Source: Gordonia polyisoprenivorans
Lineage (GTDB): Bacteria; Actinomycetota; Actinomycetes; Mycobacteriales; Mycobacteriaceae
Length of the DNA: 64,000 nucleotides
Assembly (NCBI RefSeq): GCF_017654315.1
Contig: NZ_CP072203.1
Coordinates: forward strand, 3,348,001-3,412,000
Direction: 5' to 3'
Below are positions 30,885 to 40,126 of the stretch, piece after piece. Both the position numbers and the translations under genes were made by a program. Under the pieces are notes generated by a model. That model saw nothing but the letters and a program-made list of their open reading frames with translations. It did no database searches and was not told the origin of the DNA. The number at the start of each line of letters is the position of its first letter. The first letter of the stretch is position 1.

Positions 30885-33637
30885 CCGATTCTGCGGGTGG
30901 CCCACTGCCCGCGGTGTTCGACAGGTATCGCTCCGACGGCTACGCGCTGTTCGATCTCGCACAGATCGACGAGGGGGTCCTGCGCGCCGCAGCCGGCCCC
31001 ATCCACCATGACGAGATGCTCGACGTCGGCGGCGCGGTGCGTCCGGCCTGGGACGAGCTGGTGGCCGGCTACGGCATGCGCGGTGACGAGCGGTTGCGGA
31101 CCGCCGCCGCCCGTCTGGCGTCGGCAACCCGGGACGAGGGCGTGGTCTACAACGCCGTGCAGGGCAGCACGACCGTCGCCCGACCGTGGTCGGTGGACGC
31201 CGTCCCGCTGATCATCGACGGCGTCGAGTGGACGGCCCTGGAGAAGGCGATCACCCAGCGCTCGATGCTGCTGGATCTGATCCTGCGCGACCTCTATCGC
31301 GACCAGCGACTGATCACCTCCGGGCTGATCCCCCCGGAGATGGTCTTCGCCCATCCCGGATACGTCCGCAAGGCCGCGCGCCTGGAGGTCGCCGGTCCAC
31401 ACGCTCTGTTCCTGCATGCCATCGATCTCGTCCGGCTGACCGACGGACGTTTCGTCGCCCACGCCGACCGAACGCAGGCACCGTCGGGAATCGGTTTTGC
31501 GACCGTCGACCGTCGACTGGTCTCCCGGACCTTCCCGCAACTGTTCCAGTCGTGCGCACCGCGCCCCATGGCGACCTTCGCCGGGACGCTGCGCCTGGCG
31601 CTGTTCGACTACGCACCGCCCGGGGTCGACGACCCGACGGTGGCCGTGCTCAGCCCCGGCAGCATGTCCGAAACCGCGTTCGACCAGGCGTATCTCGCGT
31701 CGATGCTCGGCTTTCCGCTGGTGGAGGGTGCCGATCTGACGGTGCGTGACGGTGCGGTCTACATGCGTTCGCTGGGCCGCTTCAAGCGGGTCGACGTGCT
31801 GCTGCGCCGCATCGACGCCGCGTACTGCGATCCACTCGACCTGCGCACCGACTCACGCCTGGGCGTCGCCGGTCTCGTCGAGGCGATCTCGCGGGGCACG
31901 GTGACCGTCGTCAACACCCTCGGCAGCGGTGTCTGCGAGAACCCGGCCCTGCACACCGTCCTCGAGGCAGCCGCGCCGATGCTGCTCGACGAGGAGTTGG
32001 CGCTCGGGTCGATCCCCACGTTCTGGGCGGGTGAGGAGCTACAGCGATCCAAGGTGCTCGCCGAGCTGGCCGTTCTGTCGGTGACCAATGTGCGCACCGG
32101 CGAGGAGTTCGTCGGTCCACTCACCGATGCGCACACCCGCGACGACCTCGCGCGCCGCATCACCGCGCACGGCGCGGAGTGGGTCGCGCGCTCGCTCGAG
32201 GCGTACTCGGTGGCGCCGACCATCACCCCCGGGGGAACCGGGCGCCCGGGCGCGGTCCGCGCCGCGCCGGTCTCGGTGCGTGCCTTCAGCGTCGCGCAGG
32301 GCCCGACCTATGCGGTGATGCCCGGCGGACTCGGGTCGGTGCTGGCCGACGGGATCGGCGGGGCCGCGCTGCAGACCGTGGCCGCCAAGGACGTCTGGGT
32401 GACCAACCCGGAGGTCGGCGGTCATGTCTCGCGTCGTTCGGAAACCCGAGGGGAGCCGGCCGAAGAGGTCATCGAGATCCGCTCGCCGCGCCCGTCGGCG
32501 GCCGAGTACGTCGACACCGCCGTCGCGGCGAGCCCGCGCGTGCTCTCCGACATGTTCTGGTTCGGCCGCTACGGCGAGCGGACCGAACTGGTGACACGCC
32601 TGACGAAGGTCGCTCGCGAACGATGCCAGGACTTCCAGTACCGGCCGTGGATGCAGGGCACCTCCGCGGTTCCGCTGTTCCTGCACGCGGTGGCCACGGT
32701 CACCGGTACCGCCGAGCACCTGCACACCGCCGACCTGTTGGTCGACGACGGGCAACGCTCGCCCGAGCAGGTCAACGCCGCGATCATGCGTATCGCCGAA
32801 CTCACCGTCGACGCGACGGTGCCGGGCACCGTCGCCTTCGCCGTGGACCGGCTCGTCGCGGCGGCCCGCGCGGTGCGTGATCAGATGTCGACGAGTACCT
32901 GGATGGTGCTGACCTCGATGGAACGGGCGGTGGAATCGCTGGCCCGGCAGGTGGCCAGGTCCGCCGAGGTCGACCAGACCACCGGCGCGCGCACCGCGGG
33001 CATCTTCGGCGACGCATCGCTGGATCTCGGACCCGACCTGGCCCGCACGCACGAGGACATCATGCACGGGGTGCTGGGGCTGGTCGGGTTGCAGGCCGAG
33101 TCGATGGTCCACGACGCGGCGTGGCTGTTCATGGACGTCGGACGCCGGATCGAACGGGTCATCACCCTGGCCGATCTGACCGCGGCGCTCTTCGAAACAC
33201 CCCACGAGACCGCCGTCGAACAGGCGCTGTTGGAGTCCTACCTGATCGCCGGCGAGTCGGCGGTGATCTACCGCAGGCGCAGCCGTGGCCTCTACCGACT
33301 ACTCCCGGTGGCGCAGTTGTTGCTGTTCGACGAGACCAATCCACGCGCGATGATCTACCAGCTCGACCGCATGCGCGCCGACCTGAGCGACCTGCCCGAC
33401 GCCTTGCGGTCGGCGGCTGCCGAACGACTCGTCGAGGAGATGACCGCCGAACTGCGGCGTATCGATCCCGCCGATCTCGGCGCCGTCGGTGACGACGGCA
33501 GGCGCGGTGACCTCGTCGAACTGATGACCACCCTGCGAGAGGGTTCACGCGAGTTGTCGGAGGTGCTGGCGCGCAGCAGGTTCGCGCTGCCACGCCCGGC
33601 GCAGCCCATCTGGGGCTTCGGGAGAGGTGACACATGA
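30881..33637 (+). CDS. Circularly permuted ATP-grasp and alpha-E domain fusion protein
   Basis: The 918-residue protein starts with a circularly permuted ATP-grasp domain (about 1–510; motifs include NAVQGSTTVARPWSVD, ALEKAITQRSMLLDLILRDLY, MVFAHPGYVRKA and LGSGVCENPALHTVL), expected to activate a carboxylate by acyl-phosphate and join it to an amine. From about residue 546 comes the all-helical alpha-E domain (DUF403; SDMFWFGRYGERTELVTRL, MDVGRRIERVITL). In many bacteria these two parts are separate genes; here they are fused. GTGA and ATGA overlaps join it to the genes on either side. It is most likely the ligase of the three-gene system; the substrate is unknown. Cytosolic. Confidence 0.88.
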   Translation: MTDSAGGPLPAVFDRYRSDGYALFDLAQIDEGVLRAAAGPIHHDEMLDVGGAVRPAWDELVAGYGMRGDERLRTAAARLASATRDEGVVYNAVQGSTTVARPWSVDAVPLIIDGVEWTALEKAITQRSMLLDLILRDLYRDQRLITSGLIPPEMVFAHPGYVRKAARLEVAGPHALFLHAIDLVRLTDGRFVAHADRTQAPSGIGFATVDRRLVSRTFPQLFQSCAPRPMATFAGTLRLALFDYAPPGVDDPTVAVLSPGSMSETAFDQAYLASMLGFPLVEGADLTVRDGAVYMRSLGRFKRVDVLLRRIDAAYCDPLDLRTDSRLGVAGLVEAISRGTVTVVNTLGSGVCENPALHTVLEAAAPMLLDEELALGSIPTFWAGEELQRSKVLAELAVLSVTNVRTGEEFVGPLTDAHTRDDLARRITAHGAEWVARSLEAYSVAPTITPGGTGRPGAVRAAPVSVRAFSVAQGPTYAVMPGGLGSVLADGIGGAALQTVAAKDVWVTNPEVGGHVSRRSETRGEPAEEVIEIRSPRPSAAEYVDTAVAASPRVLSDMFWFGRYGERTELVTRLTKVARERCQDFQYRPWMQGTSAVPLFLHAVATVTGTAEHLHTADLLVDDGQRSPEQVNAAIMRIAELTVDATVPGTVAFAVDRLVAAARAVRDQMSTSTWMVLTSMERAVESLARQVARSAEVDQTTGARTAGIFGDASLDLGPDLARTHEDIMHGVLGLVGLQAESMVHDAAWLFMDVGRRIERVITLADLTAALFETPHETAVEQALLESYLIAGESAVIYRRRSRGLYRLLPVAQLLLFDETNPRAMIYQLDRMRADLSDLPDALRSAAAERLVEEMTAELRRIDPADLGAVGDDGRRGDLVELMTTLREGSRELSEVLARSRFALPRPAQPIWGFGRGDT

Positions 33638-34602
33638 GCAGCCCCCAACCCGAAGCGCCGACGACCCGTCGCTACCGGGTGACCCACCGCACCGTCTACA
33701 CCTACGACGCGGAGGTTTCCTCGTCGTACGGGCGGTGCTACCTCATCCCGCGTGACCTGCCGCATCAGCGGGTGTTGCGCAACGATGTCAGCGTCGAACC
33801 CGAACCGGACGATCGTTCGACCGGACTCGACGTGTACGGCAACACCGACACCTACTTCCACGTGCACACCCCGCACACCGAACTGGTGGTGACCGGTATC
33901 TCCGACGTCGAGGTCGATCCGATCGATCCCGGCCTGATCGTCAGCCCCGCGGCGCGGGCGCCCTGGGAGCAGGCCCGCCCGGCGAGCCTCGGCCCGCAGC
34001 TTGCGACGGAGTTCACCCTCGATCTCGATCCGCCGGAGATCACCGAGGCGGTCACCGAGTACGCGGCCACCGTGTTCACCCCGGACCGGCCGCTCATCGA
34101 GGCGGTGACCGATCTGACGACCCGCATCTACCGCGACTTCACCTACAAATCGGGATCGACGGCGATCAGTACCCGCGTCGACACCGTCATGGCCCGCCGC
34201 GAAGGTGTGTGCCAGGACTTCGCCCGCGTGGCCATCGCCGCGCTGCGTTCGGTCGGGCTCGCCGGCCGCTACGAATCGGGGTATCTGGCGACCGACCCGC
34301 CCCCGGGGCGCGAACGTATCTTCGGTGCCGACGCGAGCCACGCCTGGGCTGCGGTCTGGCTCCCCGACGGCCGCTGGCTGCCTTTTGATCCGACCAACGA
34401 CAAACTGGTCGACGAGCGGCATGTCACCGTCGCCTGGGGTCGCGACTACGACGATGTGCCGCCGCTGCGCGGGGTCATCTACACCGATGCCACACGCAGC
34501 GAGATCAAGGTATCGGTCGACGTCAGCCCACTCGACGAGGGCTCCGACGCGCCGCCGGCCCCGACCCGGCCGGGCGTCGCCGCCGACACCGGATCCGCGT
34601 GA
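33634..34602 (+). CDS. Transglutaminase-like cysteine protease-fold protein
   Basis: The 322-residue protein has a bacterial transglutaminase N-terminal domain (RRYRVTHRTVYTYDAEVSSSYGRCYLIPRD) and a transglutaminase core with catalytic C193 (REGVCQDFARVA), H236 (DASHAWAAVWLP) and D252 (PFDPTND). No signal peptide is seen. Such proteins in this gene context are predicted to act as peptidases or amide-transfer enzymes that trim or cross-link the product of the neighbouring ligase. It ends the operon, its ATG overlapping the ATP-grasp gene by four bases. Together with the first gene, the operon encodes two distinct transglutaminase-fold units. Confidence 0.88.
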   Translation: MSSPQPEAPTTRRYRVTHRTVYTYDAEVSSSYGRCYLIPRDLPHQRVLRNDVSVEPEPDDRSTGLDVYGNTDTYFHVHTPHTELVVTGISDVEVDPIDPGLIVSPAARAPWEQARPASLGPQLATEFTLDLDPPEITEAVTEYAATVFTPDRPLIEAVTDLTTRIYRDFTYKSGSTAISTRVDTVMARREGVCQDFARVAIAALRSVGLAGRYESGYLATDPPPGRERIFGADASHAWAAVWLPDGRWLPFDPTNDKLVDERHVTVAWGRDYDDVPPLRGVIYTDATRSEIKVSVDVSPLDEGSDAPPAPTRPGVAADTGSA

Positions 34603-34714
34603 GGATCGGCGAGGCCCGATACCGCGCGTATGTGCTCGGATGTCCCCCGATCGGTCACGAATCCCCAACGGCCGGTGACGACTGTCGGTGGCATTCGGTA
34701 CCGTGGGGGATGCC

Positions 34715-35887
34715 ATGACGGTCATCACAGAAAGCCGCATCACCAGCGTGGTGCGTGCCGCAGAGGCCCTGTTGTCGCATCGAGCCGGTTCGCCGGTCGT
34801 GCTCGCCGAACCGGAGGATCTCGGAGGAAGCGGGCGCACCATCGTGGTGCGCGTACGCGTCGCCCAGAACCCCCTGTCGATGGACCGCACCCTCGTCATC
34901 AAAGCGCTCCCCGAACACGAGGATCCGCACGCGTTTCACCGCGAGATCGCCTCGTACAAGTACGCGACGGCGCTGCCCACCGAGTCCCGACCGGGGCCCC
35001 AGTTGATCGCCTCCGACCCGGACGTGCGGCTGATGGTGCTCTCCGACCTCGGGCGCGGCAATGCGATGACCACCCTGCTCGGCGGTGTCGACGTCGTCGA
35101 GATCTCCCGCGCGGTGAGCGCGTGGGGTCAGGCGCTCGGTCGCATGCACGCGGCCACCGTCGGCGGCGAGGTCGACTTCGATGCCCTGGTCCGCCGCGGG
35201 CCCTCCGGCACCGAGGGGCGCGACCTGCTCGGCGAGGAGGCCCGGCGTGCGGTCCGGATCGCCCGGTCGCGAGCCGGTGACCTCGGGGTCGAGATGGGCT
35301 GCTCGGTCGGCGCCGCGCTCGAGGGTGCGTGCACCCTGTTCGACGAGGGCGATCATCGTGCGTTCAGCCCGTCGGATGTGGGTCCGGAGAACATCCTGCT
35401 CAACGAGGCCGGCGTGCAGTTCATGGACTACGAGTGGGGTGGATTCCGCGACGCGACCCTCGACATCGCCTATGCGCTCGTGACCTTCCCGGCGCAACTC
35501 GGCCCGCACGCACTCGAACATCGCGACCAACTCGAGACCGCGATGGTCGACGCGTGGCGTTCGGAGGTGCACACCATCTGGCCGGCGCTGCGCCGAGACG
35601 GCGATCTGCAGCGCAAGCTGGTCGTCGCCCGGTTGCTGTGGGCGTGGCTGTCGACGGTGTGGCTGCTGCCGGAGGAGGACACCGACGTCGCATCGCCGGA
35701 CCCGGCAGGTCCGCAAGAGTTCGACACCGCCGACCACGCGCACGACTGGGCACTGCATTCCAACGATCCGCGCGTGATCGTCGCGAGGTGGTCGGATCTC
35801 GCCGCGTCCGCGCGGTCGGTCAACGCCGACGTCGCCGATTTCGCTGCCGCGATCGGCGTTGCGTTGCACCGGGTCTGGCTGTCCTGA
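34715..35887 (+). CDS. Aminoglycoside-phosphotransferase-fold protein, substrate unknown
   Basis: The 390-residue protein has a kinase-like APH fold: a [11 protein letters not shown] strand carrying the ATP-binding lysine, the catalytic-loop motif [10 protein letters not shown] (Asp and Asn conserved, but the usual histidine before the aspartate is Ser-Pro-Ser) and the metal-binding [19 protein letters not shown]. It probably phosphorylates a small hydroxylated molecule; drug resistance should not be assumed. The ATG at 34715 is preferred over a GTG/ATG further upstream in a 112-base gap with no Shine-Dalgarno. It lies just before rarA (7-base gap) in the same direction and might be co-transcribed with the transglutaminase operon. 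Confidence 0.75.
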   Translation: MTVITESRITSVVRAAEALLSHRAGSPVVLAEPEDLGGSGRTIVVRVRVAQNPLSMDRTLVIKALPEHEDPHAFHREIASYKYATALPTESRPGPQLIASDPDVRLMVLSDLGRGNAMTTLLGGVDVVEISRAVSAWGQALGRMHAATVGGEVDFDALVRRGPSGTEGRDLLGEEARRAVRIARSRAGDLGVEMGCSVGAALEGACTLFDEGDHRAFSPSDVGPENILLNEAGVQFMDYEWGGFRDATLDIAYALVTFPAQLGPHALEHRDQLETAMVDAWRSEVHTIWPALRRDGDLQRKLVVARLLWAWLSTVWLLPEEDTDVASPDPAGPQEFDTADHAHDWALHSNDPRVIVARWSDLAASARSVNADVADFAAAIGVALHRVWLS

Positions 35888-35894
35888 CGCGGGA

Positions 35895-37280
35895 ATGAAC
35901 GGACTTTTCGACACTCCCGATCCCGCGTCACCCTGCAGCGGACCCGCCGTCGGCGTCTCGGCGCCGCTCGCCGTCCGGATGCGGCCCCGCTCACTCGACG
36001 AGATCATCGGGCAGACCCATCTGCTGGGTTCGGGGTCGCCGTTGCGTCGACTCATCAACGGTTCCGGTGCGGCGTCGGTGCTGCTCTACGGCCCACCGGG
36101 CACCGGCAAGACCACCATGGCGTCGCTGATCTCCACCGCGGCCGGCGGGCGGTTCGAGGCGCTGTCGGCGCTGTCGGCCGGGGTCAAAGAGGTGCGGGCG
36201 GTCATCGAGGTGGCCCGCCGACGACTCGTCGACGGCGAGCAGACCGTTCTGTTCATCGACGAGGTCCATCGCTTCTCCAAGACCCAGCAGGACGCGTTGC
36301 TCGACGCCGTCGAGAACCGGATCGTGTTGCTGGTGGCTGCCACGACGGAGAATCCGTCGTTCTCGGTGGTCTCGCCGCTGCTGTCGCGCTCGCTGGTGCT
36401 GCGGTTGCGGTCGCTGACCGACGACGACATCCGCGAGGTTCTTCGCCGGGCGGTCACCGACGAGCGCGGTCTCGGCGGGGCGGTTCGCGTGACCGACGGC
36501 GCCTACGATCACCTCGTCGCGGTTGCCGGTGGCGACGCCCGGCGCGCGTTGACGGCCCTGGAGGCCGCCGCCGACGTCGTGTCCCAGGATCGGTCCGATC
36601 CCGATGCGCAGGGCGACGCGAGCGAGATCCCGGCGGTGGATCTCGCCGACGTGGAAGCGGCCATCGACAAGGCCGCGGTGCGCTACGACCGCGACGGCGA
36701 CCAGCACTACGACGTCACCTCGGCGTTCATCAAGTCCATCCGCGGGTCCGACGTCGACGCCGCACTGCACTATCTGGCGCGGATGATCGCCGCGGGGGAG
36801 GACCCGCGATTCATCGCGCGGCGGCTGATGATCCATGCCAGCGAGGACATCGGGATGGCCGACCCGATGGCCCTGCAGACCGCTGTTGCCGCCGCGCAGG
36901 TGGTGGCGCTGGTCGGGATGCCCGAGGCGAAACTGGCTCTGACACAAGCCACCATCCATCTCGCGACCGCACCGAAGTCGGCGGGCGTCGTCGGCGCGAT
37001 CGGAGCCGCGCTGGCCGACGTCGAGGCCGGGAAGGCCGGCGCCGTACCGCCTCATCTGCGGGACAGCCACTACGCCGGCGCGAAGAAGATGGGCAGCGGC
37101 GTCGGCTATCGCTATCCGCACGATGACCCCGATGGTGTTGTGCCGCAACAGTATCCGCCGGACGAGCTGGTCGGTGTCGACTACTACCAGCCGACCGACC
37201 ACGGCTTCGAACGCGAAATCGGGCCGCGGGTGGGCAAATTGCGATCGATCATTCGGCGGGCAACCTCGAAGCGACGCTGA
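35895..37280 (+). CDS. rarA: Replication-associated recombination protein A (RarA/MgsA AAA+ ATPase)
   Basis: RarA (461 aa) is a clamp-loader-related AAA+ ATPase acting at stalled replication forks. Walker A GPPGTGKT is at 66–73, Walker B is in [20 protein letters not shown], sensor 1 in [12 protein letters not shown]. The C-terminal tetramerisation domain ([57 protein letters not shown]) is diagnostic. The ATG at 35895 is used; frame extension to 35859 lies within the upstream gene. Confidence 0.96.
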   Translation: MNGLFDTPDPASPCSGPAVGVSAPLAVRMRPRSLDEIIGQTHLLGSGSPLRRLINGSGAASVLLYGPPGTGKTTMASLISTAAGGRFEALSALSAGVKEVRAVIEVARRRLVDGEQTVLFIDEVHRFSKTQQDALLDAVENRIVLLVAATTENPSFSVVSPLLSRSLVLRLRSLTDDDIREVLRRAVTDERGLGGAVRVTDGAYDHLVAVAGGDARRALTALEAAADVVSQDRSDPDAQGDASEIPAVDLADVEAAIDKAAVRYDRDGDQHYDVTSAFIKSIRGSDVDAALHYLARMIAAGEDPRFIARRLMIHASEDIGMADPMALQTAVAAAQVVALVGMPEAKLALTQATIHLATAPKSAGVVGAIGAALADVEAGKAGAVPPHLRDSHYAGAKKMGSGVGYRYPHDDPDGVVPQQYPPDELVGVDYYQPTDHGFEREIGPRVGKLRSIIRRATSKRR

Positions 37281-37367
37281 TTCGCGGACCGGTTCTGACC
37301 GCAATGGTTCCTACCGTCGTCGTCACAGGGGATCTCCCCACCGAGACGAGCCGAAGGAACACCCACG

Positions 37368-38807
37368 ATGTCGATCACCGAAACCCTTGGGGGAGTGCAG
37401 GGCCCACCTGTCTTGAGCGCTCGCGCCCGCACCGTGGCCCTGCTGTGCCTGCTGACCGCGTCGTTCATGGAATTGATGGACGCCACCGTGGTCAACGTCG
37501 CGCTGCGCACCATGCAGTCCGATCTCGGGCTGTCCGCGGCGGCGTTGCAGTGGATCGCCGCCGGGTACCCGCTGGCATATGCGTCGGGTCTGGTGCTCGG
37601 TGCGCGACTCGGCGATCGGTACGGGCGTCGCCGGATGTTCGTGATCGGGCTGGCCGCCTTCGGTGCCGCCTCGTTGGCGTGTGGCCTCGCCGCGGATCCG
37701 GCGTCTCTGGTCGCCTTCCGATTCCTTCAGGGACTCGCCGCGGCCCTGATGGTTCCGCAGGTGCTCACCTGCATCCAGGTGTTGTATCCGCCCGCGCAGC
37801 GGGGTACCGCCATGGGGATGTTCACCTCCGTGATCGGGTTCGCCGCCGTGGCGGGCCCGCTGCTCGGCGGCGTCATCACCGCAGGTGACTGGTGGGGGAT
37901 GTCGTGGCGACCGATCTTCCTCATCAATGTCCCGATCGCCGTCCTGGCGATCCTGGCCGCTCGCGCGTTCCTTCCGGAGTCCAAGGCGCAGGTGCCCGCC
38001 CCGATCGTCGTCACGTCGGCGGTGCTGCTCGGCGCGGGGCTGGCGAGTCTGATGGTTCCGATCACCGTGGGTCCCGAACATGGCTGGCCTGCATGGGGAT
38101 TCGGTTGCATGGCGCTCGGGGTGGGGTTGCTGGCCGAATTCGGCCGTCGGCAGTGGGCCTCGGCGCGGCGCGGTGTGGAGCCGATGGTGCCCCCGGCGGT
38201 GTTCGCCACCCGGTCGTTCACCGCCGGACTCGCGGCATTCGCCGCCTTCATGGTGCCGACCGGCGGTTTCTTCCTGGTCCAGTCGCTCTACGCGCAATCG
38301 GCGCTGGGCTTCTCGGTGCTACGCGCCGGCCTGATGTGGCTGCCCTTCTCGGTGACGGTGTTCGTCGCCGCAGGCATATCGGCGACAGTGCTGGCACCCC
38401 GGTTCGGGGCCTCGGTGCTGCGATGCGGCGCACTGGTATTCGCCGTCGGGGTGGTCACGATGATGCTCGCGGCACGCACCGACGATCCCTACTGGTGGTT
38501 GGTGCCGGCCTTGGTCCTGGCCGGCGCCGGTTTCGGGCTCGTCGTCGGGTCGGCAGGTCTGCTGGTGCTCGACGAGGTTCCGGTGCATCGGGCCGGCGCC
38601 GCCTCGGGTGTGTTCAACACCGTGCAGGCGTTGTCGGTCGCGGTGGGTGCTGCGGTGATCGGGACGATCTTCACCTCCGCGACGTCCATGGACGCCGGAT
38701 ACCGCGCGGCGATGATCGCGATGGTCGCGCTGGTGGTCGTCGGCGCGGTGGTGTCGTTCGCGATGCCCCGGCGGCGTGGGGTGGTTCTCACGGATTCCGA
38801 ACGGTGA
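37368..38807 (+). CDS. MFS drug exporter, DHA2 (EmrB/QacA) family
   Basis: The 479-residue integral membrane protein has about 14 predicted helices. The motifs are those of 14-TM proton antiporters: MELMDATVVNVALRTMQ in TM1, LGARLGDRYGRRRMF (MFS motif A) after TM2, and VAGPLLGGVI (motif C-like, antiporter signature) in TM5. It probably exports lipophilic drugs or metabolites. GAAGGA lies ahead of the ATG, and a GGGGA-TC-TCCCC repeat (37328–37339) lies in the leader. Its last 20 bases overlap the 3' end of the opposing MFS gene. It seems to be an accessory insertion relative to the mycobacterial rarA–alaS order. Confidence 0.9.
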   Translation: MSITETLGGVQGPPVLSARARTVALLCLLTASFMELMDATVVNVALRTMQSDLGLSAAALQWIAAGYPLAYASGLVLGARLGDRYGRRRMFVIGLAAFGAASLACGLAADPASLVAFRFLQGLAAALMVPQVLTCIQVLYPPAQRGTAMGMFTSVIGFAAVAGPLLGGVITAGDWWGMSWRPIFLINVPIAVLAILAARAFLPESKAQVPAPIVVTSAVLLGAGLASLMVPITVGPEHGWPAWGFGCMALGVGLLAEFGRRQWASARRGVEPMVPPAVFATRSFTAGLAAFAAFMVPTGGFFLVQSLYAQSALGFSVLRAGLMWLPFSVTVFVAAGISATVLAPRFGASVLRCGALVFAVGVVTMMLAARTDDPYWWLVPALVLAGAGFGLVVGSAGLLVLDEVPVHRAGAASGVFNTVQALSVAVGAAVIGTIFTSATSMDAGYRAAMIAMVALVVVGAVVSFAMPRRRGVVLTDSER

Positions 38808-40014
38808 AGGTGAGCACGGTTGCCACCGTGGCCATTCCGACGCCGACCCACACCGGCGACACCCAGCCCAGTCCCGCGCCGATGGTGAGTCCGCCGAGGA
38901 GGGTTCCGATCGCGTTGCCGACGTTGAAGGCTGCGATGTTGGCCGCCGACGCCATCGTCGGTGCAGCGGGGGCGCTGCGCATCACCCGCAATTGCAGTGC
39001 TGGGCTGGTCGCGAAACCGACGAAACCCATCACGAACAGCAGGATCGCGACCGGTATCGGCCAGGGCACGACGAGCGCGTAGACGGTGAGGGTGATCGTG
39101 AGCGACACAGCCAACACGCGCAACGTCATGGTCAGTGAGCGGTCGGCGCCCCACCCACCCACGGCGTTGCCGACGCACAGACCTGCACCGAACAGCACCA
39201 ACAGCCATGGCACCGCCGCATCGGAGTAGCCGGTGATGTGGGTGACCAGCGGTTCGATGTAGATGAATGCACCAAAGAGGCCGCCGAAGAGGGTCATCGT
39301 CAACACTATCGACGCGATCACCTGGGGACGTGCCAGCACGCGGTAGGACGAACCGGAAGTCGCCGGTGGTGCGGGCCGCGCGGGCACCAACGCGAGGATG
39401 GCGAGCAAGGCAAGGACACCAACGATGCTGACCACCCAGAACGCTGCCCGCCATCCGAAATGCTGCCCGACCACCGTGCCGAACGGTACGCCGACCACAT
39501 TCGCCAGGGTCAGTCCGCCGAACATCACCGCGATGGCGCGGGCCTTGCGGTCCGGGCGGACGAGCTCGGCGGCCAGGACGGCACCGATTCCGAAGTAGCC
39601 CCCGTGGCACATGGCGGTGAGGACACGGCCGAGTACCGCGATCGGGAATGTCGGTGCCAGCGCGGTGAGCACACTGCCTGCGATGAAGAAGCCCAGCAAC
39701 AACAGGAGTGCGGACTTGGGTGGGCGTCGGCTCAGAAGGGGGGTGACGGTGAAGGCGCCCACTGCTACGGCGAGGGCATACGACCAGATGAGTGCGCCCG
39801 CGGTGGGCACGCTGACGCGCAGGTCGTCGGCGACGTCGGTGAGCAGGCCCGAGATGATGAACTCGGTCAGACCGATGCCGAAGCCACCGAGTGCCAGCGC
39901 CGCCAGCGCCGCGCCCGGGTGTCGAAGTGTGGGGGAGTGGAAGTGGTTGTGCGACTGCACTCTTCGATTCTTGTTGGCCACCTGATCGACGTGTTGGTCG
40001 GTGAGGTCGGACAT
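38788..40014 (-). CDS. MFS transporter, DHA1 (AraJ/YdhP-like) family
   Basis: The 408-residue protein has about 12 helices after a polar, His-rich N-terminus (1–28). GGFGIGLTEFIISGLLTDVADDL is the TM1 signature of the AraJ/NepI/YdhP-like group; LLSRRPPKSALL replaces motif A, and AMFGGLTLANVVGVPFGTVVG-type residues follow TM5. The likely role is efflux of sugars, nucleosides or drugs. A CAGGAG lies nine or so bases before the ATG at 40014. It is 112 bases downstream of the XRE-type regulator in the same direction and may be controlled by it. Its 3' end overlaps the convergent DHA2 gene by 20 bases. Confidence 0.88.
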   Translation of the reverse strand: MSDLTDQHVDQVANKNRRVQSHNHFHSPTLRHPGAALAALALGGFGIGLTEFIISGLLTDVADDLRVSVPTAGALIWSYALAVAVGAFTVTPLLSRRPPKSALLLLLGFFIAGSVLTALAPTFPIAVLGRVLTAMCHGGYFGIGAVLAAELVRPDRKARAIAVMFGGLTLANVVGVPFGTVVGQHFGWRAAFWVVSIVGVLALLAILALVPARPAPPATSGSSYRVLARPQVIASIVLTMTLFGGLFGAFIYIEPLVTHITGYSDAAVPWLLVLFGAGLCVGNAVGGWGADRSLTMTLRVLAVSLTITLTVYALVVPWPIPVAILLFVMGFVGFATSPALQLRVMRSAPAAPTMASAANIAAFNVGNAIGTLLGGLTIGAGLGWVSPVWVGVGMATVATVLTFTVRNP

Positions 40015-40126
40015 ACGTGTGTCTCCTGAACCATCGGGAACGCGTGGTGCCATGGGAGGCGGACGACGCGACAAGTGAGCACGCGGTCGGTGATGGCCGC
40101 GCGGATACGAATGAGTTGGGCCGGTG

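Noticed and set aside
34715..35887. Aminoglycoside resistance gene
   Set aside because: Only the kinase fold is shared, the catalytic-loop histidine is missing, and chromosomal context is housekeeping; no basis for a resistance call.
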